DNA from: Posidonia oceanica
Taxonomy: Eukaryota; Streptophyta; Magnoliopsida; Alismatales; Posidoniaceae
NCBI GenBank assembly: GCA_037176725.1
Contig: JAZBRS010000026.1
Coordinates: 146,889,501 to 146,953,500, forward strand
Reading direction: 5' to 3'
DNA length: 64,000 bases
Made by a program: the position numbers and the translations under genes. Positions 22,656-37,600 of this stretch are shown in pieces; position 1 is the stretch's first letter; every line of letters begins with the position of its first letter. A model generated the notes under the pieces. The model did not search any database and was not told the DNA's origin. It was given only the letters and a program-made list of their open reading frames with translations.

Positions 22656-25600
22656 GTTCTCTCAACCCTTCCTTCCTTTTCCGCTGCTTTGGTCTGTTTT
22701 GAAGTCTATTCGATTCGTTGTCTTCGCATATTGTACGTCCATTGAACTACCACCTGCCTTTTGGGTCTGTTGCGTTGGGTGTGGAGTCACTGGAAATGGT
22801 TTCAATTTGTGTACTTATGTATGTATGTATGTGTGCGTTTCCTTACCCCTAGGATATTTTCGAGGGGCATCGGGTGGTCTTTACCATCTCAACATCGTTG
22901 GCGTCCATCTTGACCGCATGGGCAGGTGAGCGTTGGTGATTTCAGAATCTTTTCGGCAGCTAGTATTCGATCATATTCTGGAAAATGCATAACCTCAGCA
23001 GCATTACAAAAATGTAATGCTCAGTACCTTCTGCCTACATTGACCATGTGTTTTTTAGTTATCTGTTGTTGACGTTGATGAAATTTGATGCGAATGTCTT
23101 CTTGTTTAATTTACAACGTCATTGACATTATTAACCATTTTGCATATACGTTGATGTGGATTTACAAACTGCATGTAATATCATTACTCTTACTTTATCT
23201 TGTGGAATATAAAAAAACTTCATAGATTATCTTGTGGAATTAAAAAAACAAAAACATTGCTAACATAACCTGTAGTCAAGTGACGACATTTGTTTTGTTG
23301 AATCATTGGGATTGTCAAGCTTCTTTTCTCGAGAACTTCTACGCATACTATCTGAGTGCAGTTAAAATGTTTAATCTTGTTAAGGTCATGGAAGGTGTGT
23401 GTTGAGGGGTTTAACCAGGGGCCCATTTTGCATAGCTTACAAAAGATTGTGAGACGAACTTAACAGATAAGACGAACTTAACAGCATGAATTGATACATG
23501 GTGTTGGATGTCTCATCCAACAGTGCTTATAAGTTTATCCCATCGAGATATCGAAGAATCAACACATGATGTGCTTTTCGTACATCATATGCCAACAGTC
23601 TCACTAATCTTTACTGATCATATTCTCTAAGTTACAGTCTACAGCAATGCCCGATGGCCCTTAATTTTTCTTTGCACATTCTACCATTTTTCACTTATAT
23701 AGTTACATCAATCATGGCCCTCAGCAGAATCCTAGTTTCCTTAGCCCAATCCAGGACCCTATCAGAATTCCAATCTAGGCCCACATTCCAATCAACCGCT
23801 AAGGTTCTACTGTTTTTTATTTATGCTGCGTTTGGTACACTAGAATAAAAATATATAGCAATGGAATGAACTCTAGAATGGAATGGAATAGTTTTATTCC
23901 ATTCCTGTGTTTCGTATGCAATCAAAATGTAGAGTAGAATTGACAGATAATTCATTTCTACTGTTTGGTACATAATAACAGAATCAGAATGAAAATAGAA
24001 AATCTATATATTAACATCTACATATTAACAAAAATATCCTACCAATCTGAAAAAAGTTTTTTAAAAGAGTTTTTTTTCAAACAAATAGAATAAAAAGGGT
24101 AAATTCATAGTTATTCATGACATAACACCACTAAAGAATATTACTTTCACAGTACACCAAAAAAAAATCGATAAATGTCACCAAAAAATAGTGGTTTCAT
24201 AGTAAAAAAAAAAAGACATCAAATGTCACCATTAAGCACTACCTTCACCCAATTTTCTTTTTCATCATCAATGATAGTGAAGAAAAGAATGATTTTACCA
24301 TCATCTTGAGTAATAATATTTGTTGCTTTGAATCGTTTGCTTGTAGTAATACGAATAAGTTTCTTTAATTCTTCGTTTATCTTTTCTTCTTTGCTTCGAA
24401 CACATTAGAGTCCATACTAATGACTGTACTGAATGTTTTTGTTGATGCTTTTATTTGATTTGCAATCACTGCAGTTGCATCTGTAATACTCTGAATCATT
24501 GGCTCAGGATCTTTCTTCTCTTCTTTGGATTTTTCCTAATACTAGAACACTTCATTTGTAGTAGGAGTTTCATTTTTAGTTTGCAGTGGAGTCTCTTTCA
24601 TCAAGGAACAATCCATATCTTCCGCTGTATCACTGTATCCTTCTTTAGCATCAATCACCTAAACCATATAAGCTAGAGTTTGGGTATCTTTTCTGTTGCA
24701 AATCTTTTCCAAAAATAATGTAAAGATCTCAATAATGTAGAAATGGCTCATTTTTCCATACAGATGCTTTCTTGTGAACCTACGAGTTATAAACAAATAT
24801 TCAAGAAAATAAGTAGAAATTTTTTTTAGTGCAAGAACAAAATATACTTTCTTTGTACTACAAAAGAACGCTATGATAATCTGGAATTATACAAGCATAA
24901 TTAATAAGTAAAAAGTATATTTAAATTGAACCAACAAACATAATTCAACTGAATGCTAATTTCATCAATAGCATCTAAATCAAGATTAACTATCAAAAGG
25001 TTATAATCAATAGAAGAGAAGGAATACTTGCCTTTAATGCGATACCAAACTCATTTGTTGAAACCTTCCCAAACTTTATTTCATTATAGGCCTTATCGAA
25101 AATCATGTGCCCCAGTAGAGCGGTAATTATACAACCATGCCCACTTTATCTCCTCCTTCCTCGTACACATCATCACATCATCAGAAACAAGAAAGCATTA
25201 CCTCACCACTCCCATTTTTGTATGTTCTACCACATTCCCACCGTCAACATGACCACAAATCCAAACTTACCAGAACCCCTCAACTACAAAAGGACCATTC
25301 TTCTACTTGCTTATTTTTCTTTTAACCCAAAGCATATTCATCGCATGTTTTTCTTTTTTAACTCTTAGGAAAATTGCCATGTTCTCTCTTCATTTCCTCC
25401 TCCTTCGTTCAACAGACTACCACACCTATTCTTTTTTCCTGCCTTTTTTTGGTTTTGACAGCATAGGGGTTGAAGATGCAAAAGTAAAACACAATTTACC
25501 TCCATATGCATCCACAACCTCCCTCCATGCTCGAAGGAGGAAGGCCGCGGAGGAAGATGACGGTTGGAGGAGGAAGGCATCGGACTGCGGATCTGCACCG

Positions 25601-28600
25601 AAGGAGGGTTGCTGTTGGGTTAGGAGGAGGGTTGCTGTAAGGGTAGGACGTGTGGAAGACGGACTTGGGCATTGGGTTTTTTCTTTAATTTTTTATTCCT
25701 AATGGAATGAAAATCAAATTCTTTACATACCATCAATGAATCAAATTCCCAAGGAGAGTGGGAATTTCATTTCCAAGGAATGACCATTCCGACCATATTT
25801 TTATATCAAACGTAGGAATACCGTTCTGTCCCTATTCTATTCCAACCCATTCCACCCACCATTCCAACATACCAAATGCTACATTACTGTATGACCATAA
25901 ACATTTTTATGACATGTGATGAAAAGAAACAATAGTCATTCTATAGGAACTTATTGTCGGCCTTTTCATGGTGTGAATCTGTCTCCATCTTCCTCTTCAT
26001 TCTCCTCCTTTTATAAATGGCAAGCACAAGATCGTCATGATGCCAAGGCAATGTAGATTATCTTATATACATGTATCTACGTGTGTTTTCAATGTTTTTA
26101 ATCCTCCAAAATTTTAAAAAATTCTAACATGCTTATGAATAAGAACATCAATTTATCCATCATGAAAGGATTGATTCTTGACCTAATTAACGTGCTTAGT
26201 AGGTCATTTAAAATCAATCATTAGTTAATGATACATATTATTTATAATACCTATCAAGGAAGAATATGATACATAAAACAAAAATATCCTAAAGTATGCT
26301 TATCTAAAATAAGTGCATATAAAAACACAATTTTTTTAGAAATGGCAGGTGAAACTTTGTTTAGGAAAAACCTTGGGTATATAAAGAAAACATTACCTAA
26401 ATACTCTGAAAAAATTGTATCTATTTAACATTCATGCGTTTTAAGCTTAAGATATGACACCAACAAAAAGGGCCTTAAATTATTTGTTAAAATAAAATTA
26501 TTTGTATGATATAAATAAGAAGTCAAATCCAGACATTTGTTAAATTATGAAAAACACATAATGTTAAAATAACATAATGTTAATTTATAAAAGTCATAAT
26601 AATGTTAATTTATAAAAGTCAAATTCCTGATACATATATAATTATGAAAAACACATAATGTTAAAATAAAAAGTCAAATTCCTGACATTTGTTAATCTAT
26701 TTGTATGATATAAACCCCTTTATTTTCACTTTATTACAAATCGGCCTCATTTTTGAAAATTGTTTTAAACTCCCCCTTATTTCACATTTTTTTGAAATCT
26801 CTTCCTAACATCAATTGACCACAAGTCAACGGTTTATTTAAGCACCTAACCATGGTCGAAAACTAACAGATTTGAAATGACTAACTTACCCTCTTGTAAC
26901 CATTAGTCCCAATATGAACCTGTCTTCATCACTCACACCACTACCATCGCTCCATATCGGCAGCCACCACCATCACCACTTCGCTGTATTCTTCTCCCAA
27001 AGGGGTATATTTATAGAAGGTATTTTGAGAAGACATACTAATGAGTTTAAAATACATGGGTTTGAACGGTTTATTTCAAAATGTAATGGTGATTAAAAAG
27101 GTATTGAAAAGTGTTAGAGGTATTAGTTATGTATATAGGTTTGATGGGTTATTTGATATCCATGTAATGGGAGTCTCCTATATATATGTAATCCTTCTCA
27201 TAGTAATGAATTAATTCTCATTTCTTTACCTTAATCTTACATGGTATATAGAGTTTGGGTTCGAGAGAAAAACCTACCCTAACCCACCTCTTCTTCCTCT
27301 CTCCCTCCCGCCACCGAGAGCCTCAGCTGCAGTCGTTGGCGATGTCACCCGTAGCTGGCGCTAGCCCAGCCGTCGGCCGGCCTTCCCCCTCACTTTGGGC
27401 GCCTCTTGCCACCCCGTCGGACTCTCCTTTCCCCTCCGGTGGCTCCTGCAGCCTTTGCCGTTAGTCGGACATGCGATTTTACGTTGCCTTTATCCCTCTT
27501 TTTTATATATATATATATCTATATATATATGTTCTGTGGGCATATTCGTAGTGTGTATGTGCCAGGAAAGCCCTGTTTGTGCTGTCTTTATGTGCTAATC
27601 TGACGTGATCAACTCTTGTTCTTCGGTTTCTGTTGTGTTTCTGTGTTGATCTGACGTGATCATATTTGGTTCTACCTATTTGTGTACTCCGGCTCTTGTT
27701 CTATGGCTTCCTCTTCGGCTTCCAATCCTCCTCATGATACGTACTTGCGGAATCTTAATGGAACCACCATAAAAGTCAATGGTGCCAATTATCTTCTATA
27801 GGCAAAGGCATTCACTATGTTCCTTGGTGCACATCGGAAGATCAAACATATCAATGATGATCCTCCATCGCCCAAGGATCCTTAATATGATGATTGGTTT
27901 GCTAAAGACTGTCGGCAATATCATGGCTTGTCAACAGTATGGAGTCCAATATTGTTTTAGATGAGATGTACTTGATGCCTCGTACACTCTACGAGAGACT
28001 TATGGACATGAGAAAAATATCTTTTGGGGTTTTGAGATTTATGAGCAATTCTTCTCCCTTCAGCAAGGTTATCATTCAGTTCATGAATTCTACACGTCTT
28101 TGCGTGTTCTCCTTGATGAATTGGAATGTCTTCAGTTGCTGGTTCTAGATATGAAAACACAGGGAATATCGAGAAGGCTTGGTTGGTGGTTGCCAAGTTT
28201 CTTTCTGGCATCCTGAGATTTCCTTACAGATTTGAGGACATGTACTTGGAGTAGACACAATATGCCCTACAAGTCTCCACTGGCACTTCTGTTTCTAGTT
28301 CTGATCAGTCTGCTATGCTATGCTCTACTCGAGGATGTGGTCGTGGGCCTACTGCTTGGGGCGGTCATATCAGTCGCAAGTGTGATGATTGTGGCCATAC
28401 GAATAACACTTCTGACAAGTATTGAGACAAATTTGGTCGACCAAAATGTGTTCAGAATACCACAATAGATAGCTCTACTAGTGCTTCTTCTTGCTATTTC
28501 TCAAGCAAATTATGAGATATTCCTTCAACTTCCCGTTGATGTTCCATTGCTACTGTGGCTTATGCCATCCCCTCAGGTACAAGTGCATTTCTAGCTTCTA

Positions 28601-31600
28601 AAGACAGTTTCTGGTAAATAGATCCATAGATCCAGGTACTTCTTTTAATATGTCGAGTAATTGTGATCATTTTACTTCCTTTTCTAGTCATTCACTTTTA
28701 CGATCTATGTTTGTTGCCAATAGTAGTCATTGCTCTGTTGGTGGTGGGAGGGAGGTTACTGTCTCTTCTCAACTTCCTCTTCACAAAGTCTTGTATATTC
28801 CACATTTCCTTGTTAACCTTCTTTCTGTGAGTATGGTTACCAAAGTCCTAAATTATTTTGTGACCTTCTTTACCTCTTATGTTGTTTTTTAGGATCTGCA
28901 GACAAGGAAGAGGATTCGCTTAGGGTATGAACGTGGTGGTCTATACTTGCTGGCACATGATGAAATTTCGAAGGGACTGTTGTCTTCTATGTCTCTTCTC
29001 TGGCATTACCGTCTTGGTCGTCCATCTCGTCACAAGCTTTAACAAGCCTTACCTTGGGTATCTATTGAGTCTTTTACTTGTGAGTTTTGTTAGTTGGATA
29101 AGCACCATCATGCTATTTGTAAGCATCAGTCTACTAGTGTCAGTCGTAGTTTGTTTGAGTTAATTCACTGTAATATCTAGGGGCCAACACATTCTTATTC
29201 CGTATTTGGTTTTTGGTATTATATTGTCTTTGTTGATGATTATTCTAGAGTCTCGTGGATTTATGTATTGAAAGATCGTTTGCATGTTCTTGATATTGTT
29301 GAAAGGTTCTTTGTTGAAATAAAAAAAATCAATTTTCTGCTTCTCCAAAGATTTTTTTTGCACTGACAATGCTTTGGAATTTCTTCTAACATGATCTTGA
29401 AAATTTTTGTGCTTCATTAGGGATTATTCACCAAACAACTTGTCCTCACACTTCTCAACAAAATGGTATTGCAAAACGCAAGCATTGGTATATACTTGAT
29501 GTTACTTGCATCATTATATCGCAGATGAATGTCCCTAAGTATCTATGGTCTTATGTTGTTCTTACCACTTCATATCTTATCAATAGAATGCCATCGGCGG
29601 CACTTGCTGGGGAGATACCTATTCGCCAGTTGTGTCCTGATGGTTCTTTGTTTCACTTGCCTCCTAGGGTGTTTGGGTATGTTGCCTTTGTTTATGATCT
29701 ATCTTCAGGTCTTGACAAACTCACACTTAGGTCTATCAAGTGTGTCTTTGTGGGATACTCTCGGACTCAGAAGGGTTATCAATGTTATAATCCTACTACT
29801 AAATGGTATATTGTATAAGTCGATGTCACTTTTTTTAAGTCTTACCCATTCTTTGGGTCTTCTTCTACAGACCCTGTGGGCATTCCTCTACCCCTTCTTG
29901 TAGAGGATTCTTCCATTGCTGTTGTGCAAGATTCTTCTGTAGTTGCTTCTCGTCCTTTACAGGTATATCATCGTCAGTCTCAGGGTCAACCACCTCTTCA
30001 ACCTCCTGCTAACCCAAATTCTGTGCCTGTAAATCCTGCTTCATCTAAGCTTCATCTTCCTATTGCACTTTGTAAGGGTAAGCGTTCTATTACTGCTCAT
30101 CCAATTTCTCAATTTGTTTCTTATGATCGTCTTTACCCTCTGTTTCGTTAGTTTGCCTTGTCTATGTCTTTTGAGTTCATTCCTAGGAACTACGAAGAAG
30201 CTATCCTCCTTCCTCATTAGAAGGTCGCTATGGATGACGAGATGCGAACTCTTTGTCTTGTGGCACTTGGGACCTTGGTTCTCCCCCTGAAGGAGCCAGT
30301 ATTGTTGGCTATAGATGGGTGTACACAATCAAGTACAAATCAGATGGCTCTGTGGATAGATATAAAGCTCGTCTTGTTGTCTGAGGGTTCACTCAAACTT
30401 ATGGAGTTGATTATGTTGAGACATTTTCTCTTGTGGCACAACTGAATTCTATTAGAGTTTTGTTTTTCCTCTCCATCAATTAGTCATGGGATATGCATCA
30501 ATTAGACGTCAAAAATTCCTTTCTTTATGGTGACTTAACTGAGCAGGTTTTGATAGAGCAACCTTAAGCAGAGAACAGTGTATGTCATCTCAGAAAGGCA
30601 ATTTATGATCTGAAGTAGAGTTCAAGGGCCTGGTTTGAAAAGTTCAGCAACATTATTATGTAGGTTGATTTTCAACGATGTGTAGTTGATCACTCTGTAT
30701 TCATCTGGAATCGCACTAGTGGCAGTGTAATTCTTGTAGTATATGTGGATGATATTCTTCTTACTAGTAGTAATATTGTGGGTATTATGAAGACAAAGGA
30801 GTACTTGTGTAAGTACTTTGTTACAAAAGATATGGGCTGACCACGATATTTTCTTGGGATAGAGTCTGCTTATGGAAATAACTAGGTGGCTTTATCTCAG
30901 AGAAAATATGTTCTTGATCTTCTCCAAGAAAGTGGGTTGTTGGGGTGCAAACTAGAGTCCACATCGGTTGATCCAAACCTAGATTTTTGGGACAATAGTT
31001 CTGAGTTGTTTGAAGATGTTGGCAAATATAGAAGAAGACTGAATGGGAAACTCATTTATTTGACAGTCATACGTCTAGATATTTCCTTTGCTTCTAATAT
31101 ATTAGTCCCTTTTTTGGTGCACTTTTGACATACACCAATACACGTAGTGCTCCTTTCCAATGAACCACCCTTGGTTCATTGGACTCTAGTTATATTCTGA
31201 CTCTAGTTATATAGGTGACAAAGGTGACACATACACTTATGTTGGAGGAAACTTAGTAACATGGAGAAGTAAAAAACAAAGTGTAGTGTCAAGATCTAGT
31301 GTCAAAGTTGAATACTGGTCAATGGCTCAAACTGCACATGAAATGATTTGGTTGAAGTGCCTATTGACAGAACTTGGGTTCACAGTGTATAGTCCTATGT
31401 TCATGCATTGTGACAATTAAGTTGCCATTTTTATTGTAAATAATCCAACCTTTTATGAGAGAACTAAGCACATTGAAATAGATTGTCACTATGTGTGAGA
31501 TATCGTGATGAAGGGAATCATCTCTACCTTTTATACTCCTTCTAGGTAGTTTACAGACATTTTTACCAATGATTTGACCTTAGGAGTTTTTAGGTCTCTC

Positions 31601-34600
31601 TGTAATAAGTTGGGTATGATAGATATATATACTCCGGTTTGAGGGGAAGTGTTAAAGGTATTAATTATGTATATGGGTTAGATGGGTTATTGGATATCCA
31701 TGTCATAGGAGTACCTTATAAATATGTAATCCTTCTCATAGTAATGAATTAATTTTCATTCTTTACCCAAATTTTACAAAAAGAGTGTTTTTGTTATAGA
31801 GTAATGGCGTTACCGCAAGAGCTTATGGAAGTGAACTCAATGGGGGGATTTTAAAAGAATGTGAAATAGAAGGGCGTTTAAAACATTTTTGAAAAGTGAG
31901 GGGTCCATTTGTACGAAAGTGAAAAGAGTAGAGTTTATATAAAAATTACTCTATATAAAACTCAACATGTGAATAACAAAATTTCCCATCAAGGTTTGAT
32001 ATAACATTACAAAAAAAGGTAAATGGTTTTATTTAACATCAAAATGAGATCAAATAGAAAGGTGTTTGCCTTGGCCCAAGGTGGGGCCAAGCAATCCAAG
32101 GTAACACATAGGCGAGGTCAAGCAACGCCTTGACTTCCAGGTTGTCCTTGTAACCTAGGTGGTGCTTGCCATAAAAATAAATACGATTATTTTTATGACT
32201 TGTAATTAAATGGTCATCTATGTTTTTATTGGTTTTTTGTTAGCTGATATAATGTTACTTGTAGTTTTGATTTATTGCTCAGTTATTCAACAAAAAATCT
32301 CATAGTGAAATAGCACACACACCATTTTGCTTAGTACTGGAAATAGGATTTAGCATCCTACTTCATATATGTCATTAGGTTCTTCACATAGAAATCCCCT
32401 GTTGAGTTAACACACAAAGGATGAATTATTTTGTAACTAAATATAAGTGGCAAACCATCAAAATGAAAAAAAAGAAAATAAGAATGGGTGTTTGTATTTA
32501 GCTATGTAAAGGATGAATAATTTTGTAAGCACATTGAAGTGACAAACCATCAAAATGAAAAAAGATAATATGAATCAGTGTTTCTATTTACCTAATAAAA
32601 TTTGAAGTATTTCTCTACTAAGATATTTTGTATGAGGGGAATTTCACTGCTAAGATATTAAGGCACATATTCTTTTCTCATAAACAAGAGAAAGTATAAT
32701 AGGAGAAGCAAGTTAGGAATGATGCTGTGCTACTCTAGTAAATCATATTTTTCACTTACAAGGCATATCTGACATAATGAGGGAAAAACATAACATCACA
32801 ACCTAAAAGCATTCATTATCATATGTATTTCTCAAAACAGTTTGAACTTTCTAACTTGCATTTTTGTCTCCAGAATGTTTATTTACTGTCAAGGGTTACC
32901 ATCAATTAACATTTATAGTGTTGATGATACAGGTTATTCTTTACGGTATTATCATCAGTCAAATGTTGAGAAAAGACTTGACTCAATTGAACATGCCGTG
33001 AGTATTATCTACATTAATGTTGTTTTAGATAAATAATGAACCATTTTTAGTGGTCCAGATTCTATTTGGAGGATACTGTTGCTGTTCTAGCAGTCTCTCA
33101 TTGTTGTTATCTTGTATCTTGATGCTTTTTCAAGACAATGGCTGTGGGCTGAATGTTGTTTTGAATTCCTAGTCTGATTCATTGGCATAGATATTTGTTA
33201 GCTTTTATTGTTTTTATATCTTTGCTTCAACTTTTATTGGATTTTACTTTTCTTAGTGCACTTCCTTTTCATAAGTCCACGTATCATGTACTTATGTTTT
33301 AGATGTTCAGTTGATTCTGGTGTCATTTTTGTTCTGCCAACTGTGTGGATCTGAGTTTAGGTTTGGTAACATGCAAGTAATTTCTTCAAAAGAAATGCAA
33401 TAGAATGTGCTGGAGCAGAGTTCAGGTTGATCATGTAGGTAAGTTCTTAAAAAACAAAATGTGCAAAGCCTTTCTTTAGGCACCTATCATTGCATGACCG
33501 CTTTGAAGGCCAACTTTCCTTGCCTTCTACAATATCATCCTCCATTGACAAAAATCGCAAAGATGTGGATACTCCAATCCGAAATTCAACCTAGGATGCA
33601 TAGCTACTTGTGATCGATTTGCTTCAAGTTGGATCCTCAGTTCCATTGATGACACCACCATCCCTTAATTCATCGATGTTGATAGCCCTCATGGTGGGTG
33701 GGATCAAGGAATAGAACATCGGTCCGTGTCGACGACATGTCGTCGACACATGTCGGAAAATGAAATGGAGGACACGACATTAGGGAGTATTTCGGAAAAC
33801 TCAGGATGTCGGTGGCCGAGTCGGTGGCCGAGTCGGTGCCGTGTCGACTGAAACTCGGGATTTTCAAAGCATGGAAAACTCGTGTCGTCCGACACGTCCT
33901 AAATTTCCTATCGACACGGGTTAAAAACCTTACCAACCAGACCGTGAGTCACCTTCAAGCTTCAGGCTTGCTTCTTCTCTTCTTCGAGGCTTCTCCTCTT
34001 CTTCTCAAACTTCTGGCTGAAGGCTTCTTCTCTTCTTCCAATTTAGGTTTCTTCTCTTCTTCTCAAGTCAGGCTTCTTCTCTTCTTCTCTTCTTCTCTTC
34101 TTCTCTTCTTCTCTTCTTCCAGGTTGAAGGCTTCTTCTCCTCTTCCAAGCTTCTTCTCAAGCTTCAGGCTGAAGGCTTCTTCTCTTCTTCTCAGGTCAGG
34201 CATCTTCTCTTCTTCTCAGGCTCAGATCTCAATGTTCTTTTCAACGTTTTTCTCAGAGCTCAGATGTCTTGAGAAGTCAGCAATTTCCATGTCTTTTTTT
34301 TTTAATTTTGATTTGATTTTCATGTAGATTTAACATATTGCACTTGCTTTCTTTGGGTTTTATAGATCTACCATAAAAACACATAGATCTTAGGTTTTTG
34401 TATATAATATTTTTATTTTTTCATTTTTTTTTTGTATTTTAATGTTAATAACTTGGTATTACATAGATATTACATAACAACACATAGATCTAACCTAATA
34501 AAGGTAAAATCTAACCTAAAATTTCTATAAAATCATACAAAATCAGTAAATAAAAATTCTGTAAAATATTTATAATTTTAATGTTAATAACATGATATTA

Positions 34601-37600
34601 CATAGATCTAACCTAACAAAGGTCAAATCTAATCTAAAATTTCTATAAAATCATAAAAAATCTGTAAAATATTTATAATTTTAATGTTAATAACATGATA
34701 TTACATAGATCTAACCTAATAAAGGTCAAATGTAATCTAAAATTTCTATAAAATCATAAAAAATCAGTAAATAAAAAATCTGTAAAATATTTATAATTTT
34801 AATGTTAATAGCATGATATTACATAGATATTACATAGATCTAACCTAATAAAGGTCAAATCTAATCTAAAATTTCTATAAAATCATAAAAAATTTGTAAA
34901 TAAAAAATCTGTAAAATATTTATAATTTTAATGTTAATAACATGATATTACATAGATCTAACCTAATAAAGGTCAAATCTAATCTAAAATTTCTATAAAA
35001 TTATAAAAAATCTGTAAATAAAAAATCTATAAAATATTTATAATTGTAATGTTAATAACTTGATATTACATCGGGTTAATCATTGTAAAATATTTTTTTC
35101 TTATAATTAAGTTCATTTAGTTTTCAGTCTTCACAATGTCGAGTTCTAATAGACATGGATCTCAAGGTAATGAAAGTGGCAATGAGGAGAGTTACTAGAT
35201 CTGATGATCGAGGATGGTTGTACGGATATCATGTCAACAACGACAAACAACGACAGACAGAAAACGGAATGTAAGTACTGTGGATAGAGAATGATGAGTG
35301 GGGGTATTACAAGATTGAAGCAATATCTTGTTGGTAGATACAATAATGTCAACAAGTGTAAGTCGTGCCCAACTCTTGTTCGTGATTAGATGAGAGAGTT
35401 ACTAAAGGACACAAAATCCAAGAAAAGTGATAGGACGAAAAGAGATGAAAGATTTAAGAGGATTTTGTTTGATGAAGAAGAGCGTGAGCCCATTGGTGTA
35501 TTAGAATCAGATGATGATACGGTGTATCTTCCAGATTGTCGAACTCAAGATGAAAGAGACATGTATAGGAGAGCTGTAATAGAATCAAGAAATGAAGAAT
35601 GGCATATAGAGCAAATTCAAAGATTCCATTGTTCTAGAAGTATCAGGGGAAGTGGCAGTGGCAGTGCACAGAAAGATAAGAGAAAAGGCATTGCAGGAAT
35701 GTTTAGAGCGTACAGTCAAAGATATGACAGTCCAGATTCAGCAACATGTAGAACTGAAAAGTCAAAGTAGAAGACTATCAATGATATGTTTGGAAATGCT
35801 AGAGAGAAAATTGGCCAAGTTGTGGCCAAATATATGTTTTTCAATGCTATTATGGTAAATACTACAAAGGGACCGTATCTACAACATATGCTTGATGTAG
35901 CGGTCAAAGAAGGTACGGGAGTAAAAACACCAATTGATTATGAGATAATGAACAAGTATCTCAAATCAGAGAAGGAAGAGTTAGAAAGCTACATTGAAAG
36001 CTTGAAACGACAATGACCAGATTGTGGGGTCACTATTATGTGTGATGGTTGGACAAGTACTACCAGAAAATAAATCATCAACTTCATGGTCTACTGTGAT
36101 GGCCGCACAATTTTTTTAAAGTCCATTGATGCTTCTGATGTTATCAGAGATCATAGATACCTTTATAAGCAAATAATGGAAGTCATTAAGCAAGTGGGAC
36201 CATTAAATGTGGTTCAAATTGTCACCGATAATGGCAGTAACTTCAAAAAGACCGGTAAAAAAATTATGTCTAAGTATCCCTATCTATTGGACACCGTGTA
36301 TGGTTTATTGTATTGATCTCATACTTAAGGACCTTGGGAAGACAAAGTTGGTGGCGAAGACTGTTAGAGAAGCAAAGGTTGTAACAAACTTCATTTACAA
36401 TCACTCCTACCTATTGGCCTTTATGATATTACCTTAGTGTTGTGGTGGTACCTTAATTCGACCTGGAGTTACTCGATTTATTACAAATTTTATTGCTCTC
36501 CAATCAATGATTGATAAAAGAAATAGGCTAAAGTACATGTTTAATTCACAGGTGTGGTATAAATATCATGAGAGTGATACTTCAATTGGTCGGAGAATAA
36601 ATGCTATAATTAATAGTCAGTCTTTTTGAGAGGACGTTCAAAAAGTAGTGAACATAATGAAGTCGGTTTCAAAAGTTCTTCACTTGGTGGATGGTGATAA
36701 GAAACCTATAATGGGTTTCTTGTATGAAGTTGATGAAAGATGCTGTGAAAGATGCAGCATACAAAACTTTGAAGGGATACTTAAAGATTATCGAAGACAA
36801 ATGGTCTAACATGCTTCTGCACCCTTTACATGAAGCTGGTGAGTAGTTTGATATATAGATTTATATTTGTCATAATTATGTTTACATTAAAATTGGTTGC
36901 TTAATGACTTTTTTTTGTTATTGTAGCATACTACCTAAACTCGCAGTTCCAATATGATCATGAACTCGGGAATCGTACAGATTTATTATCTTCCATGAGA
37001 ATGGTGATAAAGAAATTGGAGCCAAATGTGGACATTCAAATACAGGCCATGAATGAAATTATATACTTTAGGAGCCAAATGTTCGGATTTGGAGATCCTC
37101 AAGCGATTCGTGGTCGTGCTTTGATGACTCCAAGTAAGGATTTGAATATTATTTATTTTAGTTCATAACATTATATCATAATATACGTAATAAACTAATA
37201 ATCTAATATCCTATTTTAGGTGAATGGTGGATGCTAAATGGAACCGAAGTTCTAAATTTGAGAAAAATTACAATAAATATTTTATTTCAAACTGCCTCAG
37301 CTTTAGGATGTAAAAGAAATTAGAGCACGTTTAATCTTATCCATACAAAAAGAAGAAACAGATTGGGAACTCAAAGATTAAATGATTTTGTGTTTGTGCA
37401 CTATAACATGAGGTTGAGAATGAAACATATAAGAAAAGGAGAAGATAAGGACCACTTCGACCCAATTGATTTGGCATATATATACAATGAGGACGAAGAT
37501 GAGGATCTTATACTTGAGTGGTTGCAAGAAAATGAACAATCAGTGCTAGTTGAAGAACAGGGTAAACCAAATTCAAGAATTGCTACTGAAATAGACATTG

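Larger units (their letters stand above)
27112..31778 (+). mobile_element. Old Ty1/copia LTR retrotransposon with perfect AAAAG target duplication
   Basis: 4667 bp in the same orientation as the host gene. The LTRs are 27112-27241 and 31650-31778, each starting TGTTA-AGGTATTA and ending TTACA. They are flanked by AAAAG at 27107-27111 and 31779-31783. The LTRs differ at roughly 15 of 130 positions by eye, so this is a much older insertion than the copia in the UGT. It has a primer-binding site and a polypurine tract. Confidence 0.93.
26708..31940. mobile_element. Foldback/MITE-like element split by a copia insertion
   Basis: The arm 26708-26815 is matched in inverted orientation by 31832-31940. 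Both read ATATAAAC..., TTTTCACTTT, ACAAAT, TTTAAAC and TTATTTCACATT-like text in the same order, over about 108 bp. Once the copia (27112-31778) and its AAAAG duplication are removed, the two arms belong to one element of about 560 bp. Its own target duplication is not clear. Confidence 0.65.
22926..32932 (+). other. Intron 2 of the host gene (10.0 kb)
   Basis: It holds a 2-kb PIF/Harbinger element, and a foldback element split by a 4.7-kb copia. At 22926-23820 and 25887-26700 I see only AT-rich non-coding DNA, with local direct repeats at about 26555-26690. 31941-32420 includes a GGCCAAG-rich stretch (32070-32160) with no gene. Confidence 0.8.

Noticed and set aside
22222..22929. ORFs of 108 and 117 residues (+) and 117 residues (-) around the promoter and exon 1
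   Set aside because: They read through a splice donor or in other frames of exon 1; the phase-consistent exon set explains the region better.
27395..27603. ORFs of 65-69 residues near 27255-27603
   Set aside because: They lie in the copia leader between the primer site and gag ATG; overlapping frames, no motif.
33806..34327. 173-residue Ser/Leu/Phe-rich + strand ORF
   Set aside because: It is a product of the CTT-rich low-complexity repeat in the hAT A leader.
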